Source: Psychrobacillus sp044762745
Lineage (GTDB): Bacteria; Bacillota; Bacilli; Bacillales_A; Planococcaceae
Length of the DNA: 64,000 bases
Assembly: GCF_044762745.1 (NCBI RefSeq)
Contig: NZ_JBIWEX010000001.1
Coordinates: 248,001-312,000, forward strand
Direction of reading: 5' to 3'
This document shows positions 16,630 through 25,740 of this stretch, one piece after another. The notes beneath the pieces are model-generated. The model saw only the letters and a program-made list of their open reading frames with translations. It had not been told where the DNA came from and ran no database searches. Each line of letters opens with the position of its first letter. Position 1 is the stretch's first letter. A program made the translations under genes and the position numbers.

Positions 16630-18324
16630 TTAACCTTGCGCTACTTGGTTTAACTTTTCTTTTTCTTCTGCTATTAGTGTTCTTCTTAAAATTTTTCCAA
16701 CCGCTGTTTTAGGTAGCTCTTTTCTAAATTCATAGATTCTAGGTACTTTAAAAGCAGCTAGATTTTCACGACAGAATTTATTTAATTCATCTTCTGTCAC
16801 AGATATTCCTTCTTTTAACACGATGTACGCCTTTACTGTTTCACCACGATATGCATCGGGTACTCCCGCTACGACACATTCTTGAACTGCAGGATGTTCA
16901 TACAACACTTCTTCCACATCTCGTGGATAAATATTATATCCACCCGCAATGATCATATCTTTTTTCCGATCCACCACATAAAAGTAACCGTTTTCATCCA
17001 TGTATCCTAAATCTCCTGTTAAAAGCCAACCTTCACGCATCGTCATTTCTGTATCCTCTGGACGATTCCAATATCCTTTCATGACTTGTGGACCTTTAAC
17101 TGCTATTTCTCCAATCTCCCCTGGAGGAAGTGGGGTTGTTGACTCAAAACTAAAAATAGCTGCATCTGTATCTGGCCATGGTATACCAACAGATCCCTTC
17201 ACACGATGATCACTATAGATCAAATTCGCATGTGATACAGGGGAAGTTTCCGTTAATCCATACCCCTCTACTAATCTACCACCCGTTACTCGCTCAAATT
17301 TTTCTTGAACTTCCAAAGGTAGCGCGGCAGATCCACTTAAACAAGCTACGATAGAAGATAAATCATATTTTTGTACCTCTGGATGATTTAATATCCCAAT
17401 GTAAATCGTTGGCGCTCCTGGAAATAGAGTTGGCTTTTGCTTATCAATCGTTTTAAGTGCCGTTTCCACATCAAACTTCGGTAATAATATCATTCTATTA
17501 CCTAACATAACAGCCAATATTAATACAGTCGTCATCCCGTACACATGGAAAAAGGGCAAAATACCTAGAATACTTTCTTCGCCTTTTTTACATTTATATA
17601 ACCATGCATCGCACATCGATGCATTTGATATTAAGTTTTTATGCGTCAGCATAACACCTTTTGGAAATCCTGTAGTTCCACCTGTATATTGTAAAAGTGC
17701 AACATCTTCTTCAAAATCAAAAGGCATTGCTATCGGCTCTGCTTTTGCAACTTTCATTATTTCAGGGAATAAGTGGTTGATACCTCGATGTTCCACCTTC
17801 ACACTGAATCCATATTGTTTCTTTTGGATGAATGGATACACTAAGTTTTTAGGAAAAGGTAGATAGTCTTTAATGCCAGTTAAAATAATATTTTCAAGCT
17901 CCGTGTCTTTTATTACTTTCGAGATACGTGGATATAAAATATCTAATGCTAAAATTACTTTTGCACCAGAATCTTTCATTTGGTAAGAGATTTCACGTTC
18001 CGTATATAATGGATTTGTTTGCACTACTATTGCCCCTGCATATAAAGCACCATAATAACCAATAACCCCTTGCGGACAGTTTGGTAGCATAATCGCCACT
18101 CTGTCTCCTTTTTGAATGCCAATCATCTGTAAATAGTTCGCAAATTTCAATGAAGATTCATAAAGTTCTTTGTACGTGACATCTTTCCCCATGAAATGTA
18201 TTGCTATTTTTTCCGGGAATTTGTTATACGTTCTTGTTAGATATTCTTGTACTGGAATTGATTCATAGGTAAGCGTATGTGGAATTTCGGGTGGATATTG
18301 GGAAAGCCAAATTTTCTCTGTCAT
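16630..18324 (-). CDS. lcfA: Long-chain fatty-acid-CoA ligase
   Basis: This 564-residue ANL-superfamily enzyme activates fatty acids through an acyl-AMP. The AMP-binding P-loop is in LLQYTGGTTGFPKGVMLTHKN. Further motifs are EGYGLTETSPVSHAN, GWLLTGDLGYMDENGYFYVVDRKKDMIIAGGYNIYPRDVEEVL and the catalytic lysine in TAVGKILRR. B. subtilis lcfA has the same position next to fadR and is FadR-repressed. A degenerate FadR box overlaps the promoter here. It is read separately from fadR, with 166 bp of intergenic DNA between. Confidence 0.95.
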   Translation of the reverse strand: MTEKIWLSQYPPEIPHTLTYESIPVQEYLTRTYNKFPEKIAIHFMGKDVTYKELYESSLKFANYLQMIGIQKGDRVAIMLPNCPQGVIGYYGALYAGAIVVQTNPLYTEREISYQMKDSGAKVILALDILYPRISKVIKDTELENIILTGIKDYLPFPKNLVYPFIQKKQYGFSVKVEHRGINHLFPEIMKVAKAEPIAMPFDFEEDVALLQYTGGTTGFPKGVMLTHKNLISNASMCDAWLYKCKKGEESILGILPFFHVYGMTTVLILAVMLGNRMILLPKFDVETALKTIDKQKPTLFPGAPTIYIGILNHPEVQKYDLSSIVACLSGSAALPLEVQEKFERVTGGRLVEGYGLTETSPVSHANLIYSDHRVKGSVGIPWPDTDAAIFSFESTTPLPPGEIGEIAVKGPQVMKGYWNRPEDTEMTMREGWLLTGDLGYMDENGYFYVVDRKKDMIIAGGYNIYPRDVEEVLYEHPAVQECVVAGVPDAYRGETVKAYIVLKEGISVTEDELNKFCRENLAAFKVPRIYEFRKELPKTAVGKILRRTLIAEEKEKLNQVAQG

Positions 18325-18369
18325 TCTTTTGCCCCCTTATTTCATAATAGTTGGAACATTCATATTTTA

Positions 18370-18401
18370 ATTATAAAGAAAAATGAATGACAATTCAATT
18401 T
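18370..18401 (-). promoter_or_regulatory. lcfA promoter with degenerate FadR box
   Basis: On the minus strand TTGAAT (18393-18398) and TATAAT (18370-18375) are 17 bases apart. A FadR-like box, TGAATGACAATTCAATTT (18384-18401), matches 12 of the 16 fixed consensus positions and overlaps the -35 and spacer. Confidence 0.65.
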
Positions 18402-18414
18402 ATATAATAAAATA

Positions 18415-18460
18415 TAAAAAAAGAGACTGTTGTGATTTGCTTTTTCTCAACAGTCTCTAC
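18415..18460 (-). terminator. Terminator after yshE and the small membrane gene
   Basis: On the minus strand AGAGACTGTTGAG pairs with CAACAGTCTCT and is followed by TTTTTTTA. It ends the yshE transcript. Confidence 0.85.
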
Positions 18461-18482
18461 AATGAGCTGTTCACTCATTCTA

Positions 18483-18563
18483 TTATTTCATTACTACATA
18501 TATTATTCCGACAAGGACAAAAAGTATGCCTACAGCAATTAAAACTTTCGACAATTTTTCCAT
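18483..18563 (-). CDS. 26-residue single-pass membrane peptide
   Basis: The ATG at 18563 is preceded by TAGGAG with eight bases of spacing, and this Shine-Dalgarno overlaps the yshE stop codon. The product starts MEKLSKVLIAVG, continues with an uninterrupted hydrophobic stretch (ILFVLVGIIYVV) and ends MK. That gives one membrane helix with basic residues at each end. A strong terminator follows 23 bp later, so it is the last gene of the yshE transcript. No family is recognised; it may be a membrane regulator or partner of YshE. Confidence 0.6.
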   Translation of the reverse strand: MEKLSKVLIAVGILFVLVGIIYVVMK

Positions 18564-18574
18564 TACATTCGCTC

Positions 18575-18988
18575 CTATGAAATACTTGCTCCTATGACAA
18601 ATGATAAACCTACGGAAATAATGAGGGAAATAAATCCGACAGAGCGATTATCATTTTCTATTTCTTTATCCACATTAAAACTTGGCGTTAAAAATTCAAA
18701 TAGCCAGTAAGCAATGATTAGTAAAGAAAAGCCAAATAATCCCCAACCAATCATTTGAAAAAGTGAATTATGCTGTTCTATTGAATATTTAAAAATATTA
18801 CATACGCCAAATATTTTCCCACCTGTTGCCATAGCAACAGCGACATTTCCTTTTTTGATTTCTTCCCAGTTTTTATACTTCGTGACAATTTCAAAAATAA
18901 CCATGGAAACAACTAAACATAATATAACAACACTAAAATAACCAGCTGACTCCACAAGTGGGTTTGACCAAAAACTAGAAAGCAACAT
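18575..18988 (-). CDS. yshE: DUF350 membrane protein (YshE-like)
   Basis: This 137-residue integral membrane protein has about four hydrophobic helices: residues 14-34, 48-64 weakly, 77-95 and 115-135. The VAVAMATGGKIFGVCNI loop is typical of DUF350. Its function is unknown. Position beside mutS2 and lcfA matches B. subtilis yshE. A short membrane peptide is encoded immediately downstream, with its ribosome-binding site built over the yshE stop codon. Confidence 0.82.
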   Translation of the reverse strand: MLLSSFWSNPLVESAGYFSVVILCLVVSMVIFEIVTKYKNWEEIKKGNVAVAMATGGKIFGVCNIFKYSIEQHNSLFQMIGWGLFGFSLLIIAYWLFEFLTPSFNVDKEIENDNRSVGFISLIISVGLSFVIGASIS

Positions 18989-19057
18989 ACTAAAAAACCC
19001 CTTTAAATTTTTCTTACTATACGTGCGACTAGATAAAAAGTTTCAAATTCTTTTTAC

Positions 19058-21421
19058 CTATTTAAGTTCGACAACCGTAACTCCATGACCGCCTTCTCCG
19101 GCTTCACCAAAACGGTAACTTTTCACACGTGAATGGTTTTTCAAATATTGCTGAATGGCCTGCCTTAATACGCCCGTTCCTTTTCCATGAATAATAGAAA
19201 CGCGTGGATAGTTTGCTAAAATCGCATCGTCTAAATATTTTTCCGTTCGAATAAGCGCATCTTCATATCTTTCTCCTCGGAGATCAAGCTCTAGCTTGAC
19301 ATGAGAATCTCGACCACGAACTGCATTGACAGAAACGGTTTGTTTTTGTTTTTCCGGTTTAATATATTCTAAATCCGATTCATCCAATTTCATTTTTAAC
19401 ATGCCAATTTGAACGGACCATTCCGACTTCGAAAGTTTTTCTAATAATGTCCCTTTTTGTCCGAAACTTAGTACTTTTACTTCGTCTCCAGCTTTTAATT
19501 CGTTTGCACGCTCGTTTAATTTCTTTTGTTTTTTTAATACTGGATTTGTAGGAAGTGCCGCGTCCAATCGTTTTTTAGCATCGATCAGTTCATGGTCTTT
19601 TACTAATTTATGCGTATTTGCTTGCATTTTACGAAGATCACTAATGATTTCATCCGCTTCTCGTCTAGCGTCTTCAATAATTTTTTTTGCTTTATCCTTT
19701 GCTTTTTGTTCTAATTGGTCTTTCTTTTGTTCCAGTTCTGCAAGTCTTTGTTCTAAATCTTCTTTTACTCTTTTTGCTTCATCTAGCTGCTCTTCCGTTT
19801 CTTCTGCATCTCTTTCAGCTTGTCTTCTACTTGCTTCTAATGAGGCAATCATTGAATTGACTTCTCCACGATCCGCTCCCGTATAAGTTTGCGCTTGGGA
19901 AATAATATATTCCGGTAGTCCAAGGCGTTCGGAAATCTCAAATGCATTACTACGTCCAGGAACCCCTATTAGCAATTTGTAAGTTGGGCTTAATGTTTCG
20001 ACATCGAACTCTACACTTGCATTCGCAACACCTGGACGATTATAGCCATACGCTTTTAGTTCAGGATAATGCGTTGTCGCCATCACACGTGCGCCGGTTC
20101 CATGCACTGCATCCAAAATAGAAATAGCAAGTGCCGCTCCTTCTTGTGGATCAGTTCCAGCACCAAGCTCATCAAAAATAATTAATGATTTTTCATCATA
20201 TTTTTTTAAAATATCTACAATATTAACCATATGAGATGAAAATGTACTCAAGCTTTGCTCAATCGACTGTTCATCTCCAATATCGGCAAATACTGATTCA
20301 AACAACGCAACTTCCGAACCATCTAATGCCGGAATTGGTATACCACTTTGTGCCATTAATGTACAAAGTCCCACTGTTTTTAATGTCACAGTTTTACCAC
20401 CTGTATTTGGTCCTGTAATGACGATCGCCGTAATATCTTTTCCAAATTCGATCGTATTCGTAACCGCAGTGTCTATCGGGATAAGTGGATGTCTTGCTTT
20501 TACTAAACGGATGTAACCGCTATTATTAATAATTGGCATCGTACATTTCTCTGCTTGTCCGTATTTAGCTTTCGCTAAAATAACGTCGATTTCTCCTAAA
20601 ACATTGACTAACAAGAAGATATCATGTCCGACTAGTTCTACCTCTGCTGTCAGTTTGATCAGTATACGTTCAATTTCTTCTTGTTCTTTTACTTTTAAAC
20701 TACGGATTTCATTATTTATTTGTACGACTGCTGATGGTTCAATAAATAAAGTTTGACCAGAAGATGACTGATCGTGAATAATTCCACCATAATGACTGCG
20801 GTATTCTGACTTGACCGGGATGACATATCGATCATTCCGAATCGTAATAATGGAATCCGAAAGCATTTTAGATGCATTAGCCCCTCTTGTATAGCTTTCT
20901 AGTTTTTCTCGCACACGACTCACTTGGATACGTAATTGTTGACGGATCGAACGTAGTGTACTACTTGCACTATCTAGTACGGCCCCATTTTCATCGATAC
21001 AATCATTTATTTCATGTTCAAGCGCCGTTAGTATAGGCATTGATTCTTTTATAGCTAGAAAATGAGGAATCGCTACATCTTCTGACTCTGCTACATTTTC
21101 TAAAAATTGACGCAAGATTTTACTCGCACGAATCGTACTAGCTGTTTCCATTAATTCGATTGGACTTAGCATTCCACCTATTTGTGCTCGTTTTGCATGG
21201 GGGCGAATATCTGTAATGCCGCCCATCGGTACATTGCCTCTTAAACGAAGGATGGACAACCCTTCATCCATTTCTTCTAGAAGTTTGGTGACTTCTTTAT
21301 AATCAACAGAAGGCACTAGTTTGTCTATATGGCTTTTTCCAACAGAAGAAGTACAATATTTTGCCACTTCTTCTCGTATTTTATAATATTCTAACGTTTT
21401 CAGTGCTCTTTCAGCTATCAC
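19058..21421 (-). CDS. mutS2: Endonuclease MutS2 / ribosome rescue ATPase
   Basis: This 787-residue MutS-like ATPase has its Walker A motif at 337-344 (GPNTGGKT) and Walker B in LIIFDELGAGTDPQEG, with the signature STFSSHM between. A charged coiled coil follows (residues about 515-600), then a KOW-like segment (KAGDEVKVLSFGQKGTL). The C-terminal Smr domain has LDLRGERYEDALIRTEKYLD and HGKGTGVLR. Family members suppress homologous recombination or split collided ribosomes. The gene starts 15 bp after polX. Confidence 0.96.
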   Translation of the reverse strand: MIAERALKTLEYYKIREEVAKYCTSSVGKSHIDKLVPSVDYKEVTKLLEEMDEGLSILRLRGNVPMGGITDIRPHAKRAQIGGMLSPIELMETASTIRASKILRQFLENVAESEDVAIPHFLAIKESMPILTALEHEINDCIDENGAVLDSASSTLRSIRQQLRIQVSRVREKLESYTRGANASKMLSDSIITIRNDRYVIPVKSEYRSHYGGIIHDQSSSGQTLFIEPSAVVQINNEIRSLKVKEQEEIERILIKLTAEVELVGHDIFLLVNVLGEIDVILAKAKYGQAEKCTMPIINNSGYIRLVKARHPLIPIDTAVTNTIEFGKDITAIVITGPNTGGKTVTLKTVGLCTLMAQSGIPIPALDGSEVALFESVFADIGDEQSIEQSLSTFSSHMVNIVDILKKYDEKSLIIFDELGAGTDPQEGAALAISILDAVHGTGARVMATTHYPELKAYGYNRPGVANASVEFDVETLSPTYKLLIGVPGRSNAFEISERLGLPEYIISQAQTYTGADRGEVNSMIASLEASRRQAERDAEETEEQLDEAKRVKEDLEQRLAELEQKKDQLEQKAKDKAKKIIEDARREADEIISDLRKMQANTHKLVKDHELIDAKKRLDAALPTNPVLKKQKKLNERANELKAGDEVKVLSFGQKGTLLEKLSKSEWSVQIGMLKMKLDESDLEYIKPEKQKQTVSVNAVRGRDSHVKLELDLRGERYEDALIRTEKYLDDAILANYPRVSIIHGKGTGVLRQAIQQYLKNHSRVKSYRFGEAGEGGHGVTVVELK

Positions 21422-21436
21422 TGTGGCACCTCCTCA

Positions 21437-23140
21437 TTATTTCTTGATAAACTGTTTAAATCTTTCTAGCGTCCAAGCATTTACAATTGAATCTTTGTGC
21501 AGCCATGCCTTTTGTGCATATCGTACACCGATATCCATATATTTTAATTGTTGGGTATGATGGGCGTCTGTATTGATCGCAATGGGTACGCCCTTTTCTT
21601 GTGCTAGTTTCAAGTATTCCGTTTGTAAGTCAAGTCGATATGGATTTGCATTTAATTCTAATATTTTCCCATTTTCCTTCGCCCATTCGATTAAGGTCGG
21701 CACATCTGGGTTATATCCATTTCGTTGTTCGATTATTCTTCCGGTTGGATGTGCAATCATATGGACATATGGATTTTTTATCGCATTATTTAATCGCTCC
21801 ATGATTTTATCTTGCGGTTGACTAAAACTTGAATGGATGGATGCAATGACAAAATCTAATTGCTTTAATAGGTTATCATCAAAATCAAGCGATCCATCCG
21901 GAAGAATATCCATTTCTGTCCCTGCAAAAATTTCGATATCGGAATATTGGTTATTTAATTCATGAATCGTTTCAATTTGTTTTAACAAACGTTCTTTTGA
22001 CAGACCATTTGCTACCTTTAAATAATCGGAGTGATCCGTGATAACGATATGCGAATATCCTTTAGCACGACTAGCTTCCACCATTTCTTCGATCGAATGT
22101 GCACCATCCGACCAAGTGGAGTGCATATGAAAATCGCCTTTAATATCTCCAAGCGTTACGAGTAAATGTAATTGGTCCAATTTCGAAAGCTCTGAGCCAT
22201 CTTCTCGAACGGATGGTGGGATAAATGGTAAGTCGAAATAAGTATAGAATTCCTCTTCGGAGTTAAAATGCTGCATGGAACCATCTTCTAATTCCACACC
22301 ATATTCACTTATTTTCTTTCCTTGTTCTTTTGCAATTTGTCTCATTTTAATATTATGGTCTTTGGAACCTGTAAAATGGTTTAATGCGGATGCGTACTGA
22401 TGTAATTCGACTAAACGAAAGTCGACGTCAATTTCGTTTTCTCCGTCTAGTGTAACAGAAACTTTTGTATCTCCAGCAGCAATTACCTTTAGCACTGGTA
22501 ATTCTTTCAAAAGTGCTTCTCGGACTTCTTGCGGGGACTTTGTAGCGATGATAAAGTCAATATCTTTACTCGCCTCTTTGACTCTTCGGTAAGAACCAGC
22601 CACCGAGTATTTTTCAATCGCCCGTATAGCAGCTAGGTTACTTTCAATCATTTCGACAATTGGTTCTAATTGCCAAACAGCTGTACGTTCAGGTTTTGAT
22701 TGTAAGTTTTCAATTTCCCCAAGAATTTTCTGTTCCGTTTTCGCTGCAAATCCAGCTAGAGTTTGGACTTTTCCTGATTCACATGCTAATTTTAATGCAT
22801 CCATCGAATCGATTTGTAACTCTTTGTATAACTTTGCAATTTTTTTACCACCTAGTCCTGGGATTTTCATCATAGGAAGCAAGCCATTAGGCACTGTATT
22901 TTGAAGTTCAACTAGTAGTGAACACGCTCCCGTATTTAGTAAATCTTCAATAACTGCACCGGTTGAAGCACCTATTCCTTTTAGCGATAGTATATTATCC
23001 ATCTCGGCTAAACTGCGTGGATCGAGTTCTAACACTTGCGCAGCTTTTCGAAAAGCCGACACTTTGAAAGGGTTTTCTCCTTGTAACTCCATATATAATG
23101 CAATTTTTTCTAATGTATTTATGATTGTTTTTTTATCCAT
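21437..23140 (-). CDS. polX: DNA polymerase/3'-5' exonuclease PolX
   Basis: This family-X repair polymerase with a PHP domain has 567 residues, close to the 570 of B. subtilis PolX. Helix-hairpin-helix segments include SLKGIGASTGAVIEDLL and KIPGLGGKKIAKLY. The nucleotidyltransferase core has VAGSYRRVKEASKDIDFII, whose two aspartates bind metal, plus NEIDVDFRLV. The PHP exonuclease begins at GDFHMHSTWSDGAHSIEEMVEA and has ITDHSDY and INTDAHHTQQL. The ATG at 23140 has AAGGAG upstream. The reading frame extends 47 codons further but without a ribosome-binding site. Confidence 0.94.
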   Translation of the reverse strand: MDKKTIINTLEKIALYMELQGENPFKVSAFRKAAQVLELDPRSLAEMDNILSLKGIGASTGAVIEDLLNTGACSLLVELQNTVPNGLLPMMKIPGLGGKKIAKLYKELQIDSMDALKLACESGKVQTLAGFAAKTEQKILGEIENLQSKPERTAVWQLEPIVEMIESNLAAIRAIEKYSVAGSYRRVKEASKDIDFIIATKSPQEVREALLKELPVLKVIAAGDTKVSVTLDGENEIDVDFRLVELHQYASALNHFTGSKDHNIKMRQIAKEQGKKISEYGVELEDGSMQHFNSEEEFYTYFDLPFIPPSVREDGSELSKLDQLHLLVTLGDIKGDFHMHSTWSDGAHSIEEMVEASRAKGYSHIVITDHSDYLKVANGLSKERLLKQIETIHELNNQYSDIEIFAGTEMDILPDGSLDFDDNLLKQLDFVIASIHSSFSQPQDKIMERLNNAIKNPYVHMIAHPTGRIIEQRNGYNPDVPTLIEWAKENGKILELNANPYRLDLQTEYLKLAQEKGVPIAINTDAHHTQQLKYMDIGVRYAQKAWLHKDSIVNAWTLERFKQFIKK

Positions 23141-23186
23141 GACAATAGCTCCTTTTAAAAATCTGTACCTGCTGGATGAAGTAAAA

Positions 23187-23211
23187 AACTTCCCTCTACT
23201 GAGAGAAGTTA
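23187..23211 (-). terminator. Terminator at the cvpA stop
   Basis: On the minus strand AACTTCTCT pairs with AGAGGGAAGTT and runs into TTTTAC. It overlaps the cvpA stop codon and separates cvpA from polX. Confidence 0.6.
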
Positions 23212-23751
23212 CTTTTCTATATAGATATACCACCAATTCTTCACTAATTCTGATAAAATCGGTGTATGTTCCAACATCCATTCAGTTAAAATGGAATTCG
23301 CTATTAAATTTTGAACTAAATCGATTGGTAAAAGGGCAAGAACGTATAGTATTACAAAAAGGATAAAGTAAAATTCGATAAAACCTAAAACGGCTCCAAC
23401 AAGATTACTTACAAAGCCAAGTATAGGCAAATACTTTAGGAAATCAAACATCGATGCGATTAACTGAAGGGCGAATTTCACCGCTATAAAAATCAGAACA
23501 AATGCAATCACTCGGTAAAAAGTTTGGTCCAATTCCAAGTTTTCCACTGCGATGGTCAACTTAGAACTTGCTGTTACCGCTGGAAAAGGTATCCATAGAA
23601 CAAATTTGTCCGCAAGTGGTTTATAATAAGTGTACGCAACGATAAGCGCTATGATAAAACCAGTCATATGAATAAGTTGGACAATTAGCCCACGTTTTGC
23701 TCCGGTGATTAAACCGGCTACTAATAAGATTAATATAAGAATATCAAACAT
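23209..23751 (-). CDS. cvpA: CvpA family membrane protein (YshB-like)
   Basis: This 180-residue protein has about four hydrophobic helices and the CvpA pattern ILILILLVAGLITGAKRGLIVQLIHMTGFIIALIVAY at the N-terminus. A second membrane block follows (RVIAFVLIFIAVKFALQLIAS, LVGAVLGFIEFYFILFVILYVLALL). CvpA is required for colicin V production in E. coli, but its role in Bacillales is not settled. It lies 4 bp after zapA, so the two are coupled, as in B. subtilis yshB-zapA. Confidence 0.88.
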   Translation of the reverse strand: MFDILILILLVAGLITGAKRGLIVQLIHMTGFIIALIVAYTYYKPLADKFVLWIPFPAVTASSKLTIAVENLELDQTFYRVIAFVLIFIAVKFALQLIASMFDFLKYLPILGFVSNLVGAVLGFIEFYFILFVILYVLALLPIDLVQNLIANSILTEWMLEHTPILSELVKNWWYIYIEK

Positions 23752-23755
23752 TTTT

Positions 23756-24022
23756 TCAGTCCTTTAATTTTTTCAATTCTGCTTCTAGTATTTCTAATTG
23801 CTCTTTTACTTTTATGTAATCGTTTACGGCATTAACAGCAGTAAGCACCGCAAGTTTGGGAATATCTAGCTGACTATTATGTGCATGGATCTCTCTCATT
23901 TTATCATCCACCATGGAGGCTACAAGTCGCATATGACCAGTAGTTTCAGAGCCTACCATTTTATAAGTTTGCCCATATATATCAACAGAAATTCTCGTTT
24001 TTTGCTGTTCTGACAAAGTCAT
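23756..24022 (-). CDS. zapA: Cell division protein ZapA
   Basis: This 88-residue protein has the ZapA fold. The N-terminal strand RISVDIYGQTYKMVG is followed by helix HMRLVASMVDDKMREI, then a C-terminal coiled coil (NAVNDYIKVKEQLEILEAELKKLKD). ZapA dimers bundle FtsZ filaments at the division ring. It is divergent from rnhC and followed by cvpA, matching the B. subtilis order. Confidence 0.93.
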   Translation of the reverse strand: MTLSEQQKTRISVDIYGQTYKMVGSETTGHMRLVASMVDDKMREIHAHNSQLDIPKLAVLTAVNAVNDYIKVKEQLEILEAELKKLKD

Positions 24023-24093
24023 ACCCTCCCCAGAAAATCCTAATTACAATAATAACACGAAATAGATTACGATGTGAAGAAAGGAACAAACGA

Positions 24094-25035
24094 ATGTCAA
24101 ATGAAGTATTATTGATGAAACCTGATGAAATAGAAAAAGTAAGAGCGTATTATGCCAAATATAAAGTAGATCGATCCGCTCCTGGTGTTGTTTTCGCAGC
24201 AAAGTTAGCAGATACAGCGGTGACCATCTATAAATCTGGCAAAGTCATGTTTCAAGGAAATGGAGCAGCTAGGGAAGCTTCACTCTGGAGTGGAGTTTCA
24301 AATAAACAAGTGGAAAAAGTGTCTAACGGAAATATAAAAGGAGATACATTACCAGAAAATTTTGCATCTCATTCAGTCATTGGTTCTGACGAAACAGGAA
24401 CTGGCGACTATTTCGGCCCAATTACTGTTGCAGCTTGCTTTGTTCGAGAAGATCAAGTCGAGCTTGTGAGAGAACTTGGGGTAAAGGATTCAAAAATGCT
24501 GACCGATGATATTATGCGTAAAATGGCTCCTGATTTAATGGCCACATTAACACATAGCGTACTAGTGTTAAAAAATGAAAAATATAATGACATACAAAGT
24601 CGTGGATGGTCCCAAGGAAAAATAAAAGCGCTAATGCATAACCAAGCACTTAAACATGTATTGAAAAAAATGGCTCCAGAAAAACCAGCGTATATTTTAA
24701 TCGATCAGTTTGCAGAACGTGGCATTTACTATAATCATATTAAAGCGGAAAAAGAAATTATTCGTGAAAATGTGCTATTTTCTACAAAAGCCGAGCAACT
24801 ACATGTTTCTGTTGCGGCAGCTTCCATTATTGCAAGATATGCATTCTTAAAAGAAATGGACCGTCTTACTGAAATTTCAGGTACGACGATTCCGAAAGGA
24901 GCGAGCAGCAAAGTCGATGAAATTGCTGCGAAAATTTATTTGAAACATGGAGAAGATTTTTTGAAATCGATCACCAAATGGCATTTTGCCAATACAGGGA
25001 AAGCAATGAAACTTGCGAACAAGAGAAGGTTTTAA
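24094..25035 (+). CDS. rnhC: Ribonuclease HIII
   Basis: This 313-residue enzyme degrades the RNA strand of RNA-DNA hybrids. The active-site motif GSDETGTGDYFGP (Asp99, Glu100) is characteristic of RNase HIII, with the additional aspartates in LGVKDSKML and YILIDQF. The N-terminal TBP-like substrate-binding domain covers roughly the first 85 residues. A run of SVAAASIIARYAFL and KWHFANTGKAMKLANKRRF follows. In B. subtilis the next genes on this side are pheT and pheS. Here about 22.7 kb of accessory DNA intervenes. Confidence 0.96.
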   Translation: MSNEVLLMKPDEIEKVRAYYAKYKVDRSAPGVVFAAKLADTAVTIYKSGKVMFQGNGAAREASLWSGVSNKQVEKVSNGNIKGDTLPENFASHSVIGSDETGTGDYFGPITVAACFVREDQVELVRELGVKDSKMLTDDIMRKMAPDLMATLTHSVLVLKNEKYNDIQSRGWSQGKIKALMHNQALKHVLKKMAPEKPAYILIDQFAERGIYYNHIKAEKEIIRENVLFSTKAEQLHVSVAAASIIARYAFLKEMDRLTEISGTTIPKGASSKVDEIAAKIYLKHGEDFLKSITKWHFANTGKAMKLANKRRF

Positions 25036-25052
25036 CTGGATAGGAGATTTTT

Positions 25053-25232
25053 ATGAATCAAAAAAAGTTTTTCTCCAATAATTTAAGGGACTTAATATCA
25101 TTAGTTGGTTTTTTCCTTCTTATATTCATTTGGGCTTCTCTTTCTAGTGAAGACTATAGTGTATTATTTAAAATATTTGTAGCTTTATTTGTGACTGGAA
25201 TTTATACTTTTGTTCGTTGGGCATTAAATTAA
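25053..25232 (+). CDS. 59-residue membrane protein, unrecognised
   Basis: The ATG is preceded by TAGGAG with six bases of spacing and lies 17 bp after rnhC on the same strand. The product starts MNQKKFFSNNLRDL and has two hydrophobic segments (residues 14-29 and 38-54) separated by SSEDYS, ending in FVRWALN. It should insert in the membrane as a small hairpin. A terminator follows directly. No family is recognised. It is probably cotranscribed with rnhC. Confidence 0.6.
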   Translation: MNQKKFFSNNLRDLISLVGFFLLIFIWASLSSEDYSVLFKIFVALFVTGIYTFVRWALN

Positions 25233-25238
25233 ATGAAA

Positions 25239-25276
25239 AACGCCCGAAGAAAATGACATATTTCCCTTCAGGCGTT
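25239..25276. terminator. Bidirectional terminator between convergent units
   Basis: AACGCCCGAAG pairs with CTTCAGGCGTT with one mismatch. TTTTATTTTT follows on the plus strand and TTTTTC on the minus strand. It serves the rnhC unit and the operon ending at 25303. Confidence 0.8.
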
Positions 25277-25302
25277 TTATTTTTAATTTTTCTTGTTCAT
25301 TA

Positions 25303-25740
25303 TTACATTGCTAATCCTGTTCTCAATTGATTCACACCAAACTCCAAATAGCCCTTTAAACAAGTCAGCATGAACACCCACCCCTCTTTATTGCCAATCA
25401 GCTGGTTGAGAAAATCTGGATCATCTTCTTTAAAACCTTCCTCGTTCACTTCAACAAGCGTGCTTAAATCATCTAGACCTGTTAGAGATATCGTTACAAT
25501 ATGTTCTTGTCCAGGTTCGCCCCATTGAAATATAATTTTTTTATTCTCTACGATTTCTAATACGTGAATCTCACCAGTAGCATTATATTCTTTATATTCC
25601 AATGTAATTGTCTTGTCTTGTTCCCATCTTTCTGAGCTCGAAGAAAACCAAAATTCCCCAATCTTTGTCGGATCAACGAAAGCTTCAAATACTTCACTAG
25701 TTGGCTTTAATATCTTCATTTTTGTAAGATTGTTTATCAT
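25303..25740 (-). CDS. SRPBCC/AHSA1-domain protein
   Basis: This 145-residue protein has the Aha1/START-like helix-grip pattern: KILKPTSEVFEAFVDPTKIGEFWF at the start, a central antiparallel sheet, and NKEGWVFMLTCLKGYLEFG as the C-terminal helix. Proteins of this group bind hydrophobic ligands or act in stress responses; the ligand is unknown. The start codon follows the stop of the preceding oxygenase with no gap, so translation is coupled. It is the last gene of a five-gene minus-strand operon. Confidence 0.8.
   Translation of the reverse strand: MINNLTKMKILKPTSEVFEAFVDPTKIGEFWFSSSSERWEQDKTITLEYKEYNATGEIHVLEIVENKKIIFQWGEPGQEHIVTISLTGLDDLSTLVEVNEEGFKEDDPDFLNQLIGNKEGWVFMLTCLKGYLEFGVNQLRTGLAM

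Noticed and set aside
21437..23281. PolX with a 47-residue N-terminal extension
   Set aside because: The extension has no ribosome-binding site and overlaps the cvpA terminator region; the ATG at 23140 has AAGGAG and matches the family start.
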